A DNA stretch of 9,028 bases from contig CABXPN010000039.1 in NCBI GenBank assembly GCA_902514225.1, forward strand, positions 1 through 9,028, given 5' to 3'. Shown here in pieces: positions 1-7,102 of the stretch. The stretch comes from an uncultured Bacteroidota bacterium. Its GTDB lineage: Bacteria; Bacteroidota; Bacteroidia; Flavobacteriales; BACL11. Each line of letters opens with the position of its first letter. The stretch's first letter is position 1. The notes beneath the pieces were generated by a model that saw only the letters and a list, made by a program, of their open reading frames with translations, searched no databases and was not told where the DNA came from. The position numbers and the translations under genes were made by a program.

Positions 1-1968
1 ACAGGAGATGCTGACGGTGGAGACACCTACTCAATTGGAGTATTAAAAAGTATTGATGGTGGTTTAAATTGGGATACAACGGGATTAAGTTATACAGTAA
101 ATCAGCAAATAGAAATTAGTAAATTGGAAATGAATCCTAATTATACTGATAGTATTTTTGCTGCCACAGGAGATAATATACTTGTTACAGCAGATGGAGG
201 GAACACATGGAGTGTTGTTGGTCCGAACGGGAGGTTTAGAGATATACATTACAAACCTGAAAACACAAATATCCTGTACGCCACAAAACAAACTTCTGGA
301 AGTTCAAATGTATATCGTTCTTTAGATGGAGGATCTACTTGGCAAGTTTGTGCAAATGGAGTTTCAAATTCTAATAAAAGGAGACCTTTAATTGCGGTTA
401 CTCCAGCAAATTCTAATGTTGTTTACGCCTTGTTTTCTGATAATGCCTGGGGTTATCACGGCTTATACAAATCCTCTGATGGAGGAGATAATTGGGTTTT
501 ACAATCAGACACATCAAATATCTTAGGAAGAGATACAGATGGTAGTAGTGTTGGTGGTCAATCTTGGTATGATATGAGTTTGGCTGTTTCTACAGTTAAT
601 GAGAATCATCTATATGTAGGGGGAATAAACCTTTGGGAATCAACTGATGGTGGTGTAACTTGGAATATAGAAGGTTCTAGTGGTAATGGTTCTAATTATT
701 CATATATGCATGTTGATCATCATGCAGCAGAATTCAATCCTATTAACGACATAGCTTATGTAGGAAATGATGGTGGTCTTTACAAATATTTTAATCAATT
801 AAATACCTGGATTGATATTAGTGATGGTTTAGAAATATCTCAATTTTACAAACTAGGATTATCAAAAAATCATTACTATAAATTGGTTGTTGGAGCTCAG
901 GATAATGGTACAGAAAGATTATCAGGTACAACTTGGGACGCAATTAGAGGTTCGGATGGGATGGAATGTATTATTGATGAATATGATGATAATATCATTT
1001 ATTCCTCATCTCAGTATGGAGGTATAAAAGTAACATATAATGGTGGTCATGATTGGTATAATGCTAAACCTGTTAGTTATGAAGGTTCGTGGGTTACACC
1101 TTATAAAATGCATCCTTTGGATAATAATATTATTGTCGCTGGTTATAATGTTGTTTATAAGAGTAATACCGCTACCGCTTCTTGGGATTCTATTTCTCCT
1201 ACTTACGGACAATTAAAAACAATTGCTTTAGCTCCTTCGGATTTAAATTATATTTATGCGGCTACTTATTCGGGAATTTGGGTAACTAAAGACGATGGGC
1301 AAAGTTGGGATTTTATTGGAAACGGTCTTCCCTCAAATATTTCCGATATAACTGTTTCAAATACTAATCCCGATAGAGTGTTTGTAACAATGTCATCTTT
1401 TAATGATGGGGAAAAAGTTTATGAAAGTACAAACGCTGGTGCAACATGGATAAATATTTCTGGAACACAACTACCTAATTTACCGGTAAATTGTATAGTG
1501 TATCAAAATTACTCCAAAGATGATTTGTATATCGGTACTGATATTGGTGTTTTCCATAAAGATAGTACAATGACAGAGTGGCAATTTTATAACCAAGATC
1601 TTCCGTTTGTTAGTGTAAGAGAATTAGAAATACAATATTCTGTAGGAAAATTAAGAGCAGCTACTTTTGGTAGAGGGGTTTGGGAAAGTAATTTAAATTC
1701 ATTTCCTTCTTCTGTTTCTCAGGTAAACCCTGACTTTATACGAGTATTTCCGAATCCTGTTAACTCCGAATTTTATGTAAAAACTCCATATGTTTTAGAT
1801 AATTATAAACTTAAACTTTTCTCTATTACAGGTAAATTATTACTTGAACAAAGTTTAAAATCTGATTTTACAAAAGTTGAAATTTCCGATCTGAGTAAAG
1901 GGATTTATATTTATAAGATAGAGGGGTCTGGAGAAATAGTTAAAACTGATAAATTATTTGTTCTTTAA
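1..1968 (+). CDS. Secreted Asp-box (BNR/sortilin-like) beta-propeller protein with T9SS type A sorting domain, 5' partial
   Basis: The frame is open from the first base, so the true start lies outside the window; 655 residues are visible. A TTG at 124 could be read as a start, but the Asp-box S17-W24 (SIDGGLNW) lies before it in the same frame. Further Asp-box motifs are TADGGNTW (63-70), SLDGGSTW (107-114), SSDGGDNW (158-165), STDGGVTW (214-221), and looser copies TYNGGHDW (345-352), TKDDGQSW (429-436) and STNAGATW (476-483). HVDHH (237-241) followed by GNDGG, and GRGVWES (557-563), are hallmarks of this sortilin/VPS10-like exo-sialidase-fold group. Residues about 578-655 form a T9SS type A sorting domain (VFPNP at 582-586, GIYIYKI at 634-640), so the protein should cross the outer membrane by T9SS and be surface-anchored or released. 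No catalytic residues can be assigned; the propeller may bind glycans or proteins, or be part of a protease or adhesin whose N-terminus is missing. Family and secretion route are confident, the role is unknown. Confidence 0.9.
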   Translation, partial: TGDADGGDTYSIGVLKSIDGGLNWDTTGLSYTVNQQIEISKLEMNPNYTDSIFAATGDNILVTADGGNTWSVVGPNGRFRDIHYKPENTNILYATKQTSGSSNVYRSLDGGSTWQVCANGVSNSNKRRPLIAVTPANSNVVYALFSDNAWGYHGLYKSSDGGDNWVLQSDTSNILGRDTDGSSVGGQSWYDMSLAVSTVNENHLYVGGINLWESTDGGVTWNIEGSSGNGSNYSYMHVDHHAAEFNPINDIAYVGNDGGLYKYFNQLNTWIDISDGLEISQFYKLGLSKNHYYKLVVGAQDNGTERLSGTTWDAIRGSDGMECIIDEYDDNIIYSSSQYGGIKVTYNGGHDWYNAKPVSYEGSWVTPYKMHPLDNNIIVAGYNVVYKSNTATASWDSISPTYGQLKTIALAPSDLNYIYAATYSGIWVTKDDGQSWDFIGNGLPSNISDITVSNTNPDRVFVTMSSFNDGEKVYESTNAGATWINISGTQLPNLPVNCIVYQNYSKDDLYIGTDIGVFHKDSTMTEWQFYNQDLPFVSVRELEIQYSVGKLRAATFGRGVWESNLNSFPSSVSQVNPDFIRVFPNPVNSEFYVKTPYVLDNYKLKLFSITGKLLLEQSLKSDFTKVEISDLSKGIYIYKIEGSGEIVKTDKLFVL

Positions 1969-2879
1969 AGTATCGCTTCAAAAGTTCTGACAATTGTTCT
2001 TTTGTTTTCATTCGGATAAAAAGCCAATCCTAAAGAAACTACAATTTCCTCTTCTTTATATCTTATTTTGATTAAAAGCGGCCCTGCCATAAATCCGTTT
2101 TTCAGATTCCACATAGCTCTTAAAACTCCACCGTCTTCAACAATAGGAATTCTCCTATCAATTTGTACATACGCCCCCTCTAAACCACCTTTTATATATT
2201 GATTTAGTATAGAATCTGTTTGTGTTGTTATCTGTTCGTTTAGGTCACCTCCATCATCCGTAAAACTGAAAACCGCAATGTATTTTAACAAATCTTGTTT
2301 TTCATTAAACGAATGAAAATCAGCAATAAAAACCCCATTTACTTTATTAGAAATAGTATATTCTGTTGGAAGATATAAGTCAATACCAAAATTTTCTTTA
2401 ATATGTTTTCTTCCTTTTTTATTATGTCCTTTTTTGTAGGTGTGTTTTATGTTTTCAATTTCTTTTCTGTTTATAAAGCTAAAAGCTTTATTGGATGATT
2501 GTTTAAATTCTTGTAAATTTTCACAATTAAGATACATTACAATTTGGGCTTTTGCCCATTTATTTTTGGAATATGAATCGTTTAAATCATCTGAAACAAA
2601 AATAATGTTTTTATGAGTTTGAAAAAATCTACTAAACTCACTGGAGTTTATCTGAATAAGATTGAAAAGTTGTTCGGATTGAGGAAGGGATGGTATTTCT
2701 TTTTCAAAGGTTGTTCTCAGAACATCTCCCATTTCGCTATTCCAAAATTTATCTTCCATAACAAGAATTATTTCATTATGTTTTCCGGTATTTTCAGATA
2801 GAAATTTTGTGTTTTTTGTGTCGCTTTCATTACATGAAAACAAAAGGATTAAAGAAAAAACAAGTATATTATTTTTCAT
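1965..2879 (-). CDS. DUF4837 family lipoprotein
   Basis: This 304-residue protein starts with a short hydrophobic signal ending in the lipobox L13-F-S-C16, so signal peptidase II cleavage and lipidation at C16 are expected; the mature protein is probably periplasmic, on the outer membrane. Family features by recall are HNEIILVMED (34-43), LPQSEQLF (65-72), KNIIFVSDD (90-98), MWNLKNGFMAGPLL (256-269) and the C-terminal KRTIVRTFEAIL (293-304). DUF4837 is known to me only as a Bacteroidetes family of unknown function. The ATG lies inside the last codons of the transglycosylase gene upstream (11-bp overlap), which suggests translational coupling and perhaps a shared envelope role. It is the last minus-strand gene before the convergent plus-strand gene, whose stop shares TTAA with its own. 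No catalytic motif is visible, and I assign no function beyond the family. Confidence 0.88.
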   Translation of the reverse strand: MKNNILVFSLILLFSCNESDTKNTKFLSENTGKHNEIILVMEDKFWNSEMGDVLRTTFEKEIPSLPQSEQLFNLIQINSSEFSRFFQTHKNIIFVSDDLNDSYSKNKWAKAQIVMYLNCENLQEFKQSSNKAFSFINRKEIENIKHTYKKGHNKKGRKHIKENFGIDLYLPTEYTISNKVNGVFIADFHSFNEKQDLLKYIAVFSFTDDGGDLNEQITTQTDSILNQYIKGGLEGAYVQIDRRIPIVEDGGVLRAMWNLKNGFMAGPLLIKIRYKEEEIVVSLGLAFYPNENKRTIVRTFEAIL

Positions 2880-4095
2880 CTGGAATATATAAAATTAGTT
2901 TATCACCAATAGAAAGATTGTCGGAATGAAGATTATTCCATTTTTTTATATCATGTACTTTTAAGTTATATCTCTTTGATATTTTACCTAAATAATCTCC
3001 CTTTTCTACTATGTATATTAATCTTGTTTCATTAACCAAAATCTCTTTGTTTTCAACTTTTTGTAAGTAGTCGTAAAAGTTATCCTCATTTCTTACAATA
3101 TCCAAAATAACATCAGATGGCAAACAAATTGCATCTCCTTCTGGTAATAAATCCTTTTTAAATGACGGGTTTAAATAGTTTAAAGTTTCTTTAGTAATAC
3201 AAAACATGTCAGAGATAAGATTATAAGGAACTTGTTCGTTAAACGAAATTGTATCTCTATCTGAAACATCCATATGAGAATCAAAAATATCAATATTATG
3301 TTCTTTATAAAAAGTCATAGCGTAACTAACAGCTATAAATTTCGGGACATAACCTTGTGTTTCTTTTCTAAGGTGTGGTCTTAACTCCCAATAATCATGA
3401 AGTTCAGTTTTTGCAATTAATCGTTTTAGATATCCAGGACCTCCATTATATGCAGCTAAAACCAAATTCCAATCACCAAAAATATCATACAAAACATTAA
3501 AATACTCGCAAGCAGCAATTGTTGATTTTAAAGGGTCCTGTCTTTCGTCAATATAAGAAGTAACCTCAAGGTTATATTCTTTTCCTGTATTGTACATAAA
3601 CTGCCATAAACCAGTTGCTCCTGATCTACTTCTTGCTCTTGGATTTAATGCTGATTCCACAATTGCTAAATATTTTAACTCAAGCGGAATATGAAACCTA
3701 TCTAATTGCTGTTCCATCATAGGAAAGTAATAAGGAGAAACTCCCAACATTCTACTAATTAATTTTACATCTCTATTTAAATATCTATCAATATAAAAAT
3801 AAGTAATGTTGTTAAAATCATAATCTAATGGAGAGGATTCATCTAATAATAACATTCTTTTATAAATAAGAAGTTTTTCTCCTGTGTAAGAAGGGTGTTT
3901 CTCTTCTTTAAATTTTTCGTCAAGTATTGTGTCTAAAAGTTGTTTCTCCTGAAGGATTGTTGTGTCAACTTCAATTATTGTATTATAGTTTATAAAGGAG
4001 GAATCGTTTAAAGTTTCAATAATAATTGTATCGGATTGAGAAAATAAATTATTGACAAAAAACACTATAAAAAATAAAATAGAATACTTTTTCAT
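2869..4095 (-). CDS. MltD-like membrane-bound/periplasmic lytic transglycosylase with LysM domain
   Basis: Lytic transglycosylases cleave the MurNAc-GlcNAc bond of peptidoglycan, forming 1,6-anhydro-MurNAc. The 408-residue product has a signal peptide (about 1-19, ending LFSQ; no lipobox Cys, unlike E. coli MltD). The SLT (family 1, goose-lysozyme-like) domain spans about 128-250: the probable catalytic acid is E147 in AIVESALNP, followed by SGATGLWQFM (158-167) and LAAYNGGPG (213-221), all classical for MltD. A C-terminal LysM (361-405, YIVEKGDYLGKIS to ILYIP) should bind glycan strands. Residues about 285-327 (VPYNLISDMF...LNPSF...LPEGDAICLP) look like a second, diverged LysM. The start ATG is directly followed by a basic-hydrophobic signal, supporting it. 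A 78-bp gap separates it from gatA upstream, and it overlaps the DUF4837 gene by 11 bp. Confidence 0.92.
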   Translation of the reverse strand: MKKYSILFFIVFFVNNLFSQSDTIIIETLNDSSFINYNTIIEVDTTILQEKQLLDTILDEKFKEEKHPSYTGEKLLIYKRMLLLDESSPLDYDFNNITYFYIDRYLNRDVKLISRMLGVSPYYFPMMEQQLDRFHIPLELKYLAIVESALNPRARSRSGATGLWQFMYNTGKEYNLEVTSYIDERQDPLKSTIAACEYFNVLYDIFGDWNLVLAAYNGGPGYLKRLIAKTELHDYWELRPHLRKETQGYVPKFIAVSYAMTFYKEHNIDIFDSHMDVSDRDTISFNEQVPYNLISDMFCITKETLNYLNPSFKKDLLPEGDAICLPSDVILDIVRNEDNFYDYLQKVENKEILVNETRLIYIVEKGDYLGKISKRYNLKVHDIKKWNNLHSDNLSIGDKLILYIPDEK

Positions 4096-4173
4096 AAGAT
4101 TACAAATTTGAAAAAAATATTTGATTATACTTAAATATATTAATCTGAAATGGAAGTTTTATTAACGAACTTT
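4096..4173 (-). other. 78-bp AT-rich spacer between gatA and the transglycosylase gene
   Basis: This is the widest gap in the minus-strand block, so it is the likeliest place for an internal promoter or a partial transcription stop. I found no GC-containing hairpin followed by a T run. A TATAAT hexamer occurs on the minus strand at 4129-4124, but in such AT-rich DNA that is expected by chance, and no clear Bacteroidetes TAnnTTTG element is seen: the nearest match, CAAATTTG ending six bases before the ATG, is too close to the start and has C in place of the first T. Confidence 0.3.
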
Positions 4174-5602
4174 TTATAATAAGTTTTTCATTATATCTTC
4201 TGAAAAAGATAATAATTTTTTTTCTGTAAACTTCTGAGATAAGATTTGTAGTCCAAAAGGCATGCCTCTTGAATGTTTGTAAAGTGGTAATGAAATTGAT
4301 GGATGTCCGGTAATATTAGCTTGTACGGTAAATATATCTTCTAAATACATAACCGTTGGGTCTGTTTGTTTTTTTCCTAAATCAAATGCGGTATGTGGAG
4401 TAGTAGGAGATAAAATAAAATCATAGTTTTCTAAAATTTCATTTGTTTTATTTTGAACTAATCTTCTTACTTGCTGTGCTTTTTTATAATAAGCATCATG
4501 ATAACCAGCGCTTAAAACAAATGTCCCTAACATAATTCTTCTTTTAACTTCTTCTCCAAATCCTTCAGTTCTGGAATTAATATAAGTTTGTTCTAAATTT
4601 TCTGTTTTTTCTGATCTAAAACCATAATGCACTCCGTCAAATCTAGCTAAGTTAGATGATGCTTCTGCAGTTGTAAGAACATAATAAGTAGGAACTAAAA
4701 AATCTAAATATGGGAAAGAAACATATTCAACTTCATGTCCTAATTCTTTTAGTTTGACGATACTTTCCTCAACCTTATTTTTTACTTCAGAATCTAATCC
4801 TTTATGATTAATACAATCAGAAATAATAGCTATTTTCTTTTTTCCATTTTTTGAAAAATTCGAATAATCCTCAACTTTTACGGAGGATGAAGTGCTGTCC
4901 TTTTTATCTTTTCCTGAAATGACCTGTAGTAATAAAGCAGAATCTTCTACATTATGTGTAATTGGCCCAATCTGATCGAATGAAGATGCGTATGCAATTA
5001 ATCCATACCTGGAAACTCTTGAGTATGTAGGTTTCAGTCCAACTACACCACAAAAAGCTGCTGGCTGTCTTATTGACCCTCCGGTATCACTTCCAAGTGC
5101 CGCTAAACACATGTTTGCTGCAACTGCTGCTGCAGAACCACCAGAAGAACCTCCTGGAACTTTATTTGTATTGTGAGGGTTTTTTACAGATCCATATATT
5201 GAATTCTCATTAGCACTTCCCATAGCGAATTCATCACAATTTAACCTTCCGATAATAATCGCATCTTCTTGTTCTACTTTTTCTATTACAGTAGCGGAAT
5301 AAAGAGATTCAAAATCAGATAAAATTTTAGAAGATGCGCTTACTTTATGATTTTTGTAACAGATATTGTCTTTTATCCCAATAACCATTCCAGCTAATTT
5401 CCCTGAATTTCCTTCAGATATTTTTTGATCAATTTGTCTTGCTTTCTCTAAAGCTTCTTCCGAAAAAAACCTCAACAAAAGCATTGATTTCATTGTTTTT
5501 ATCTGAAATCGTAGAAAGGTAATTTGTAACAATATTAACACATGTAGTTTCACCACATTTTAACGCATTAATTGTTTCTGTATAAGAAATGTAGTTGTTC
5601 AA
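4174..5602 (-). CDS. gatA: Aspartyl/glutamyl-tRNA(Asn/Gln) amidotransferase subunit A, interrupted by a frameshift near the N-terminus
   Basis: GatA is the glutaminase subunit of GatCAB, supplying ammonia to amidate Glu-tRNA(Gln) or Asp-tRNA(Asn). The long part (4174 to about 5466) has the complete amidase signature: GIKD, PGGSSGGSAAAVAA, SDTGGSIRQPAAFCG and SSFDQIGP. The frame that continues upstream of the T7 run from an ATG at 5556 gives a leader (MVKLHVLILLQ...) unlike any GatA. The neighbouring frame encodes the expected N-terminus (NNYISYTETINALK, GETTCVNIVTNYL, NEINAFVEVF), with TTG at 5602-5600 as the only plausible start; that frame ends at TGA 5431-5429 after 57 codons. Deleting one T from the T7 run joins them as EVF-SEEALEKA, giving 475 residues, the usual GatA length. 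In the repaired numbering the triad is K77, S152, S176, against K79, S154, S178 in Staphylococcus aureus GatA by recall. An internal ATG at 5493 would give a product lacking about 36 residues. Identity is certain; functionality depends on whether the indel is real. Confidence 0.93.
5463..5469 (-). other. T7 homopolymer at the gatA frame break
   Basis: On the plus strand this is a run of seven A; in the gatA mRNA it is seven U. Upstream it is read GTT TTT TTC GGA; the conserved continuation requires TCG GAA GAA GCT, which is the +1 frame. Homology on both sides meets precisely here, so the break is placed to within a codon or two. Homopolymer indels are the most common sequencing error, but also the most common slippage mutation. 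Confidence 0.85.
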
Positions 5603-5619
5603 TTTGGAGTTTTTGAAGA

Positions 5620-5808
5620 TTATTTTTCGTCCTTATCTTCTGTTTCTTTTTGTATATCGTCTTTAGCGTCTTTGAATTCTTTAATTCCTTTTCCAATTCC
5701 TTTCATTAGTCCAGGTAGTTTTTTCCCACCAAATAATAATAATACAATTGCTAAAATAATAAACATTTCAGGCATTCCAGGCATTCCTACTAATAATGTT
5801 GATTCCAT
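5620..5808 (-). CDS. tatA: Sec-independent (twin-arginine) translocase subunit TatA
   Basis: TatA forms the pore-like oligomer of the Tat pathway, which exports folded proteins with RR signal peptides across the inner membrane together with TatC. The 62-residue length and layout are typical: a short periplasmic N-terminus, one membrane helix (about 14-26, beginning with the polar E14 in [14 protein letters not shown]), the hinge FGGKKLP (26-32), an amphipathic helix (about 33-47, [13 protein letters not shown]) and an acidic/lysine-rich tail ([12 protein letters not shown]). TatA/E/B are hard to separate by sequence; the FGGKKLP hinge fits TatA/E. No tatC is in the window, and in Bacteroidetes tatA and tatC are often apart. 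It lies 37 bp after the EnvC-like gene and 17 bp before the gatA TTG start, so it is very probably co-transcribed. The leader before its ATG is A/T-rich without Shine-Dalgarno, as usual in this phylum. Confidence 0.95.
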   Translation of the reverse strand: MESTLLVGMPGMPEMFIILAIVLLLFGGKKLPGLMKGIGKGIKEFKDAKDDIQKETEDKDEK

Positions 5809-5845
5809 AGTTTTAAATTTTAAGCAAATTTATGATAATTTTATA

Positions 5846-7102
5846 TTATTTAGCCTTGTATAGCCAATAAAGTGGATTTTGAGTTTCTTTCCCTTTCCAA
5901 ATTTCAAAATGTAATTCTGTTTTTCCGGTAATCTCAGAGGTTAAAACAGTTGCTATTTTCTGTTTAGATATTAGTTTCTCTCCGTTTGTAACTAACACAT
6001 TTTTTAGTCCAGAATAAACCGTAAAATAACTGCCATGATTTACTAAAATAGCTTTCCCTTTTCCTTTTATAAAGAAAATCCTAGAGACCGTACCATCAAA
6101 AACAACTCGAACACTCTGACCTTGATCTGTACTAAAATCAATTCCATTATTTTTTGTTTCAACCCCAGAAATAGCTTGGTTTTTCTTTATCCCATATCTA
6201 CCGGATATTGTAGCTTTTTCTAGTGGCCATGGAAGTTTTCCTTTATTAGATGTAAAGTTTGAAGATAGTTCAATTGATTCAGGTGTAAGTGGAGATCCGT
6301 TATTATTCTTTTCAGCTTCTTCTCTAGCTTTTCTTATTTCCTCTTCAATAATTTGTTTTATTTGTTTTTCTATTTCCTGAGCCTCAATCTTTTTTAGGTT
6401 TAATTTATCTTTATAGAATTGTTCGTTTTTCTTGATTTCGGAAACAATTTGGGAGTTCTCATTTTTCGTTAATTCTAGTTGTTTTGTCTGATTGGTTTTT
6501 GTGTTAAGTGTTTCTTCTTTTTCATGCTTTTTACTAAGAAGATTATTCTTTATTTCAATTAAAATCTCTTTCTCTATATTTAGTTCTTTCTTTAAATCTT
6601 GTATTTTAGTTGTTTGGTTTTTTCTAAAATAAGTTAATTGTTTAAGGTATTGTTTTCTTTTAAACATCTTGTTTATATTGTCGGAAGAAATAAGAAATAA
6701 ACTTTCATTATATGTGTTTTTCCAAAGATATGTTTGATACAAAACATCAGACAAAAACTGTTTTGCTTTAATTAAGTCTTCTTCTTTTTTAAGAATTTGG
6801 ATTTCAATTTCATATATTTTATTCTCTATTTTTTTAATTTCTGAAAGTTGAATTTGGACAGAATTTTCTAAGTTTTTTAATAATTTATTATGATTGTTCA
6901 AGTTTTTATTTGAAAGCTCTAACTGTTTTAATGCGGAGTTTTTCTTCTTCTTTTCTTTGTTTAATTGGGCGTTGGTTTCTTTTATTTCTTGTTCAATTTT
7001 TTGTTTTTCTTTTTTTAATTTTTGTGTGTTATTTTGAGAAAAAGACACAAAAATAGAAAATGTAAATACAAATAATAATATGTTTTTAATCAATCTGAAC
7101 AT
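5846..7102 (-). CDS. EnvC-like murein hydrolase activator (coiled coil plus degenerate LytM/M23 domain)
   Basis: The 418-residue protein has a signal peptide (1-22, ending VSFS|Q), a long Lys/Glu/Gln/Asn-rich coiled coil (about 24-265), a Pro/Ser/Asn linker, and a C-terminal LytM (peptidase M23) domain from about 288 (KLPWPL..ISGRYG) to 415 (NPLYWLY). This is the architecture of E. coli EnvC, which recruits and activates N-acetylmuramoyl-L-alanine amidases at the septum. Zinc and catalytic residues are mostly lost: the HxxxD motif reads N318-N-G-I-D322, the YxHL histidine is G365 (YSGL), and HxH reads E396-L-H398. Only D322 and H398 remain, so endopeptidase activity is unlikely and an activator role is favoured (inference from family logic). 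The ATG at 7102 lies inside the end of the DUF4292 gene (17-bp overlap) and is followed at once by a signal peptide, which supports that start. tatA follows after 37 bp. Confidence 0.9.
   Translation of the reverse strand: MFRLIKNILLFVFTFSIFVSFSQNNTQKLKKEKQKIEQEIKETNAQLNKEKKKKNSALKQLELSNKNLNNHNKLLKNLENSVQIQLSEIKKIENKIYEIEIQILKKEEDLIKAKQFLSDVLYQTYLWKNTYNESLFLISSDNINKMFKRKQYLKQLTYFRKNQTTKIQDLKKELNIEKEILIEIKNNLLSKKHEKEETLNTKTNQTKQLELTKNENSQIVSEIKKNEQFYKDKLNLKKIEAQEIEKQIKQIIEEEIRKAREEAEKNNNGSPLTPESIELSSNFTSNKGKLPWPLEKATISGRYGIKKNQAISGVETKNNGIDFSTDQGQSVRVVFDGTVSRIFFIKGKGKAILVNHGSYFTVYSGLKNVLVTNGEKLISKQKIATVLTSEITGKTELHFEIWKGKETQNPLYWLYKAK

Noticed and set aside
85..291. Small minus-strand reading frame opposite the propeller gene, and similar ones at 1006-1212, 2613-2801, 5672-5863 and 7509-7697
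   Set aside because: They lie opposite strongly supported genes, have no recognisable domains and read as antisense shadows of those genes.
1979..2004. CAAAAG and CTTTTG inverted repeat with a 14-base loop, followed by TTTT, just after the plus-strand stop
   Set aside because: The stem is six bases with only two G-C pairs and lies within the coding end of the DUF4837 gene; too weak to call an intrinsic terminator in such AT-rich DNA.
4124..4129. TATAAT on the minus strand upstream of the transglycosylase gene
   Set aside because: No matching -35 or Bacteroidetes -33/-7 elements at correct spacing; such hexamers are frequent by chance at this base composition.
5463..5469. Programmed ribosomal frameshift in gatA
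   Set aside because: There is no stop codon or rare codon at the slip site and no evident downstream hairpin, and GatA is not known to use frameshifting. An indel is the simpler explanation, although slippage cannot be excluded.
5776..5795. Short tandem repeat of AGGCATTCC-like units at the 5' end of tatA
   Set aside because: It simply encodes the GMPGMP segment before the membrane helix; two copies are not evidence of a regulatory or variable repeat.
6300..7050. Lys/Glu/Asn-rich, T-rich low-complexity stretch on the plus strand
   Set aside because: It is the coiled-coil coding part of the EnvC-like gene; the composition follows from the AAA/GAA/AAT codons and needs no other explanation.
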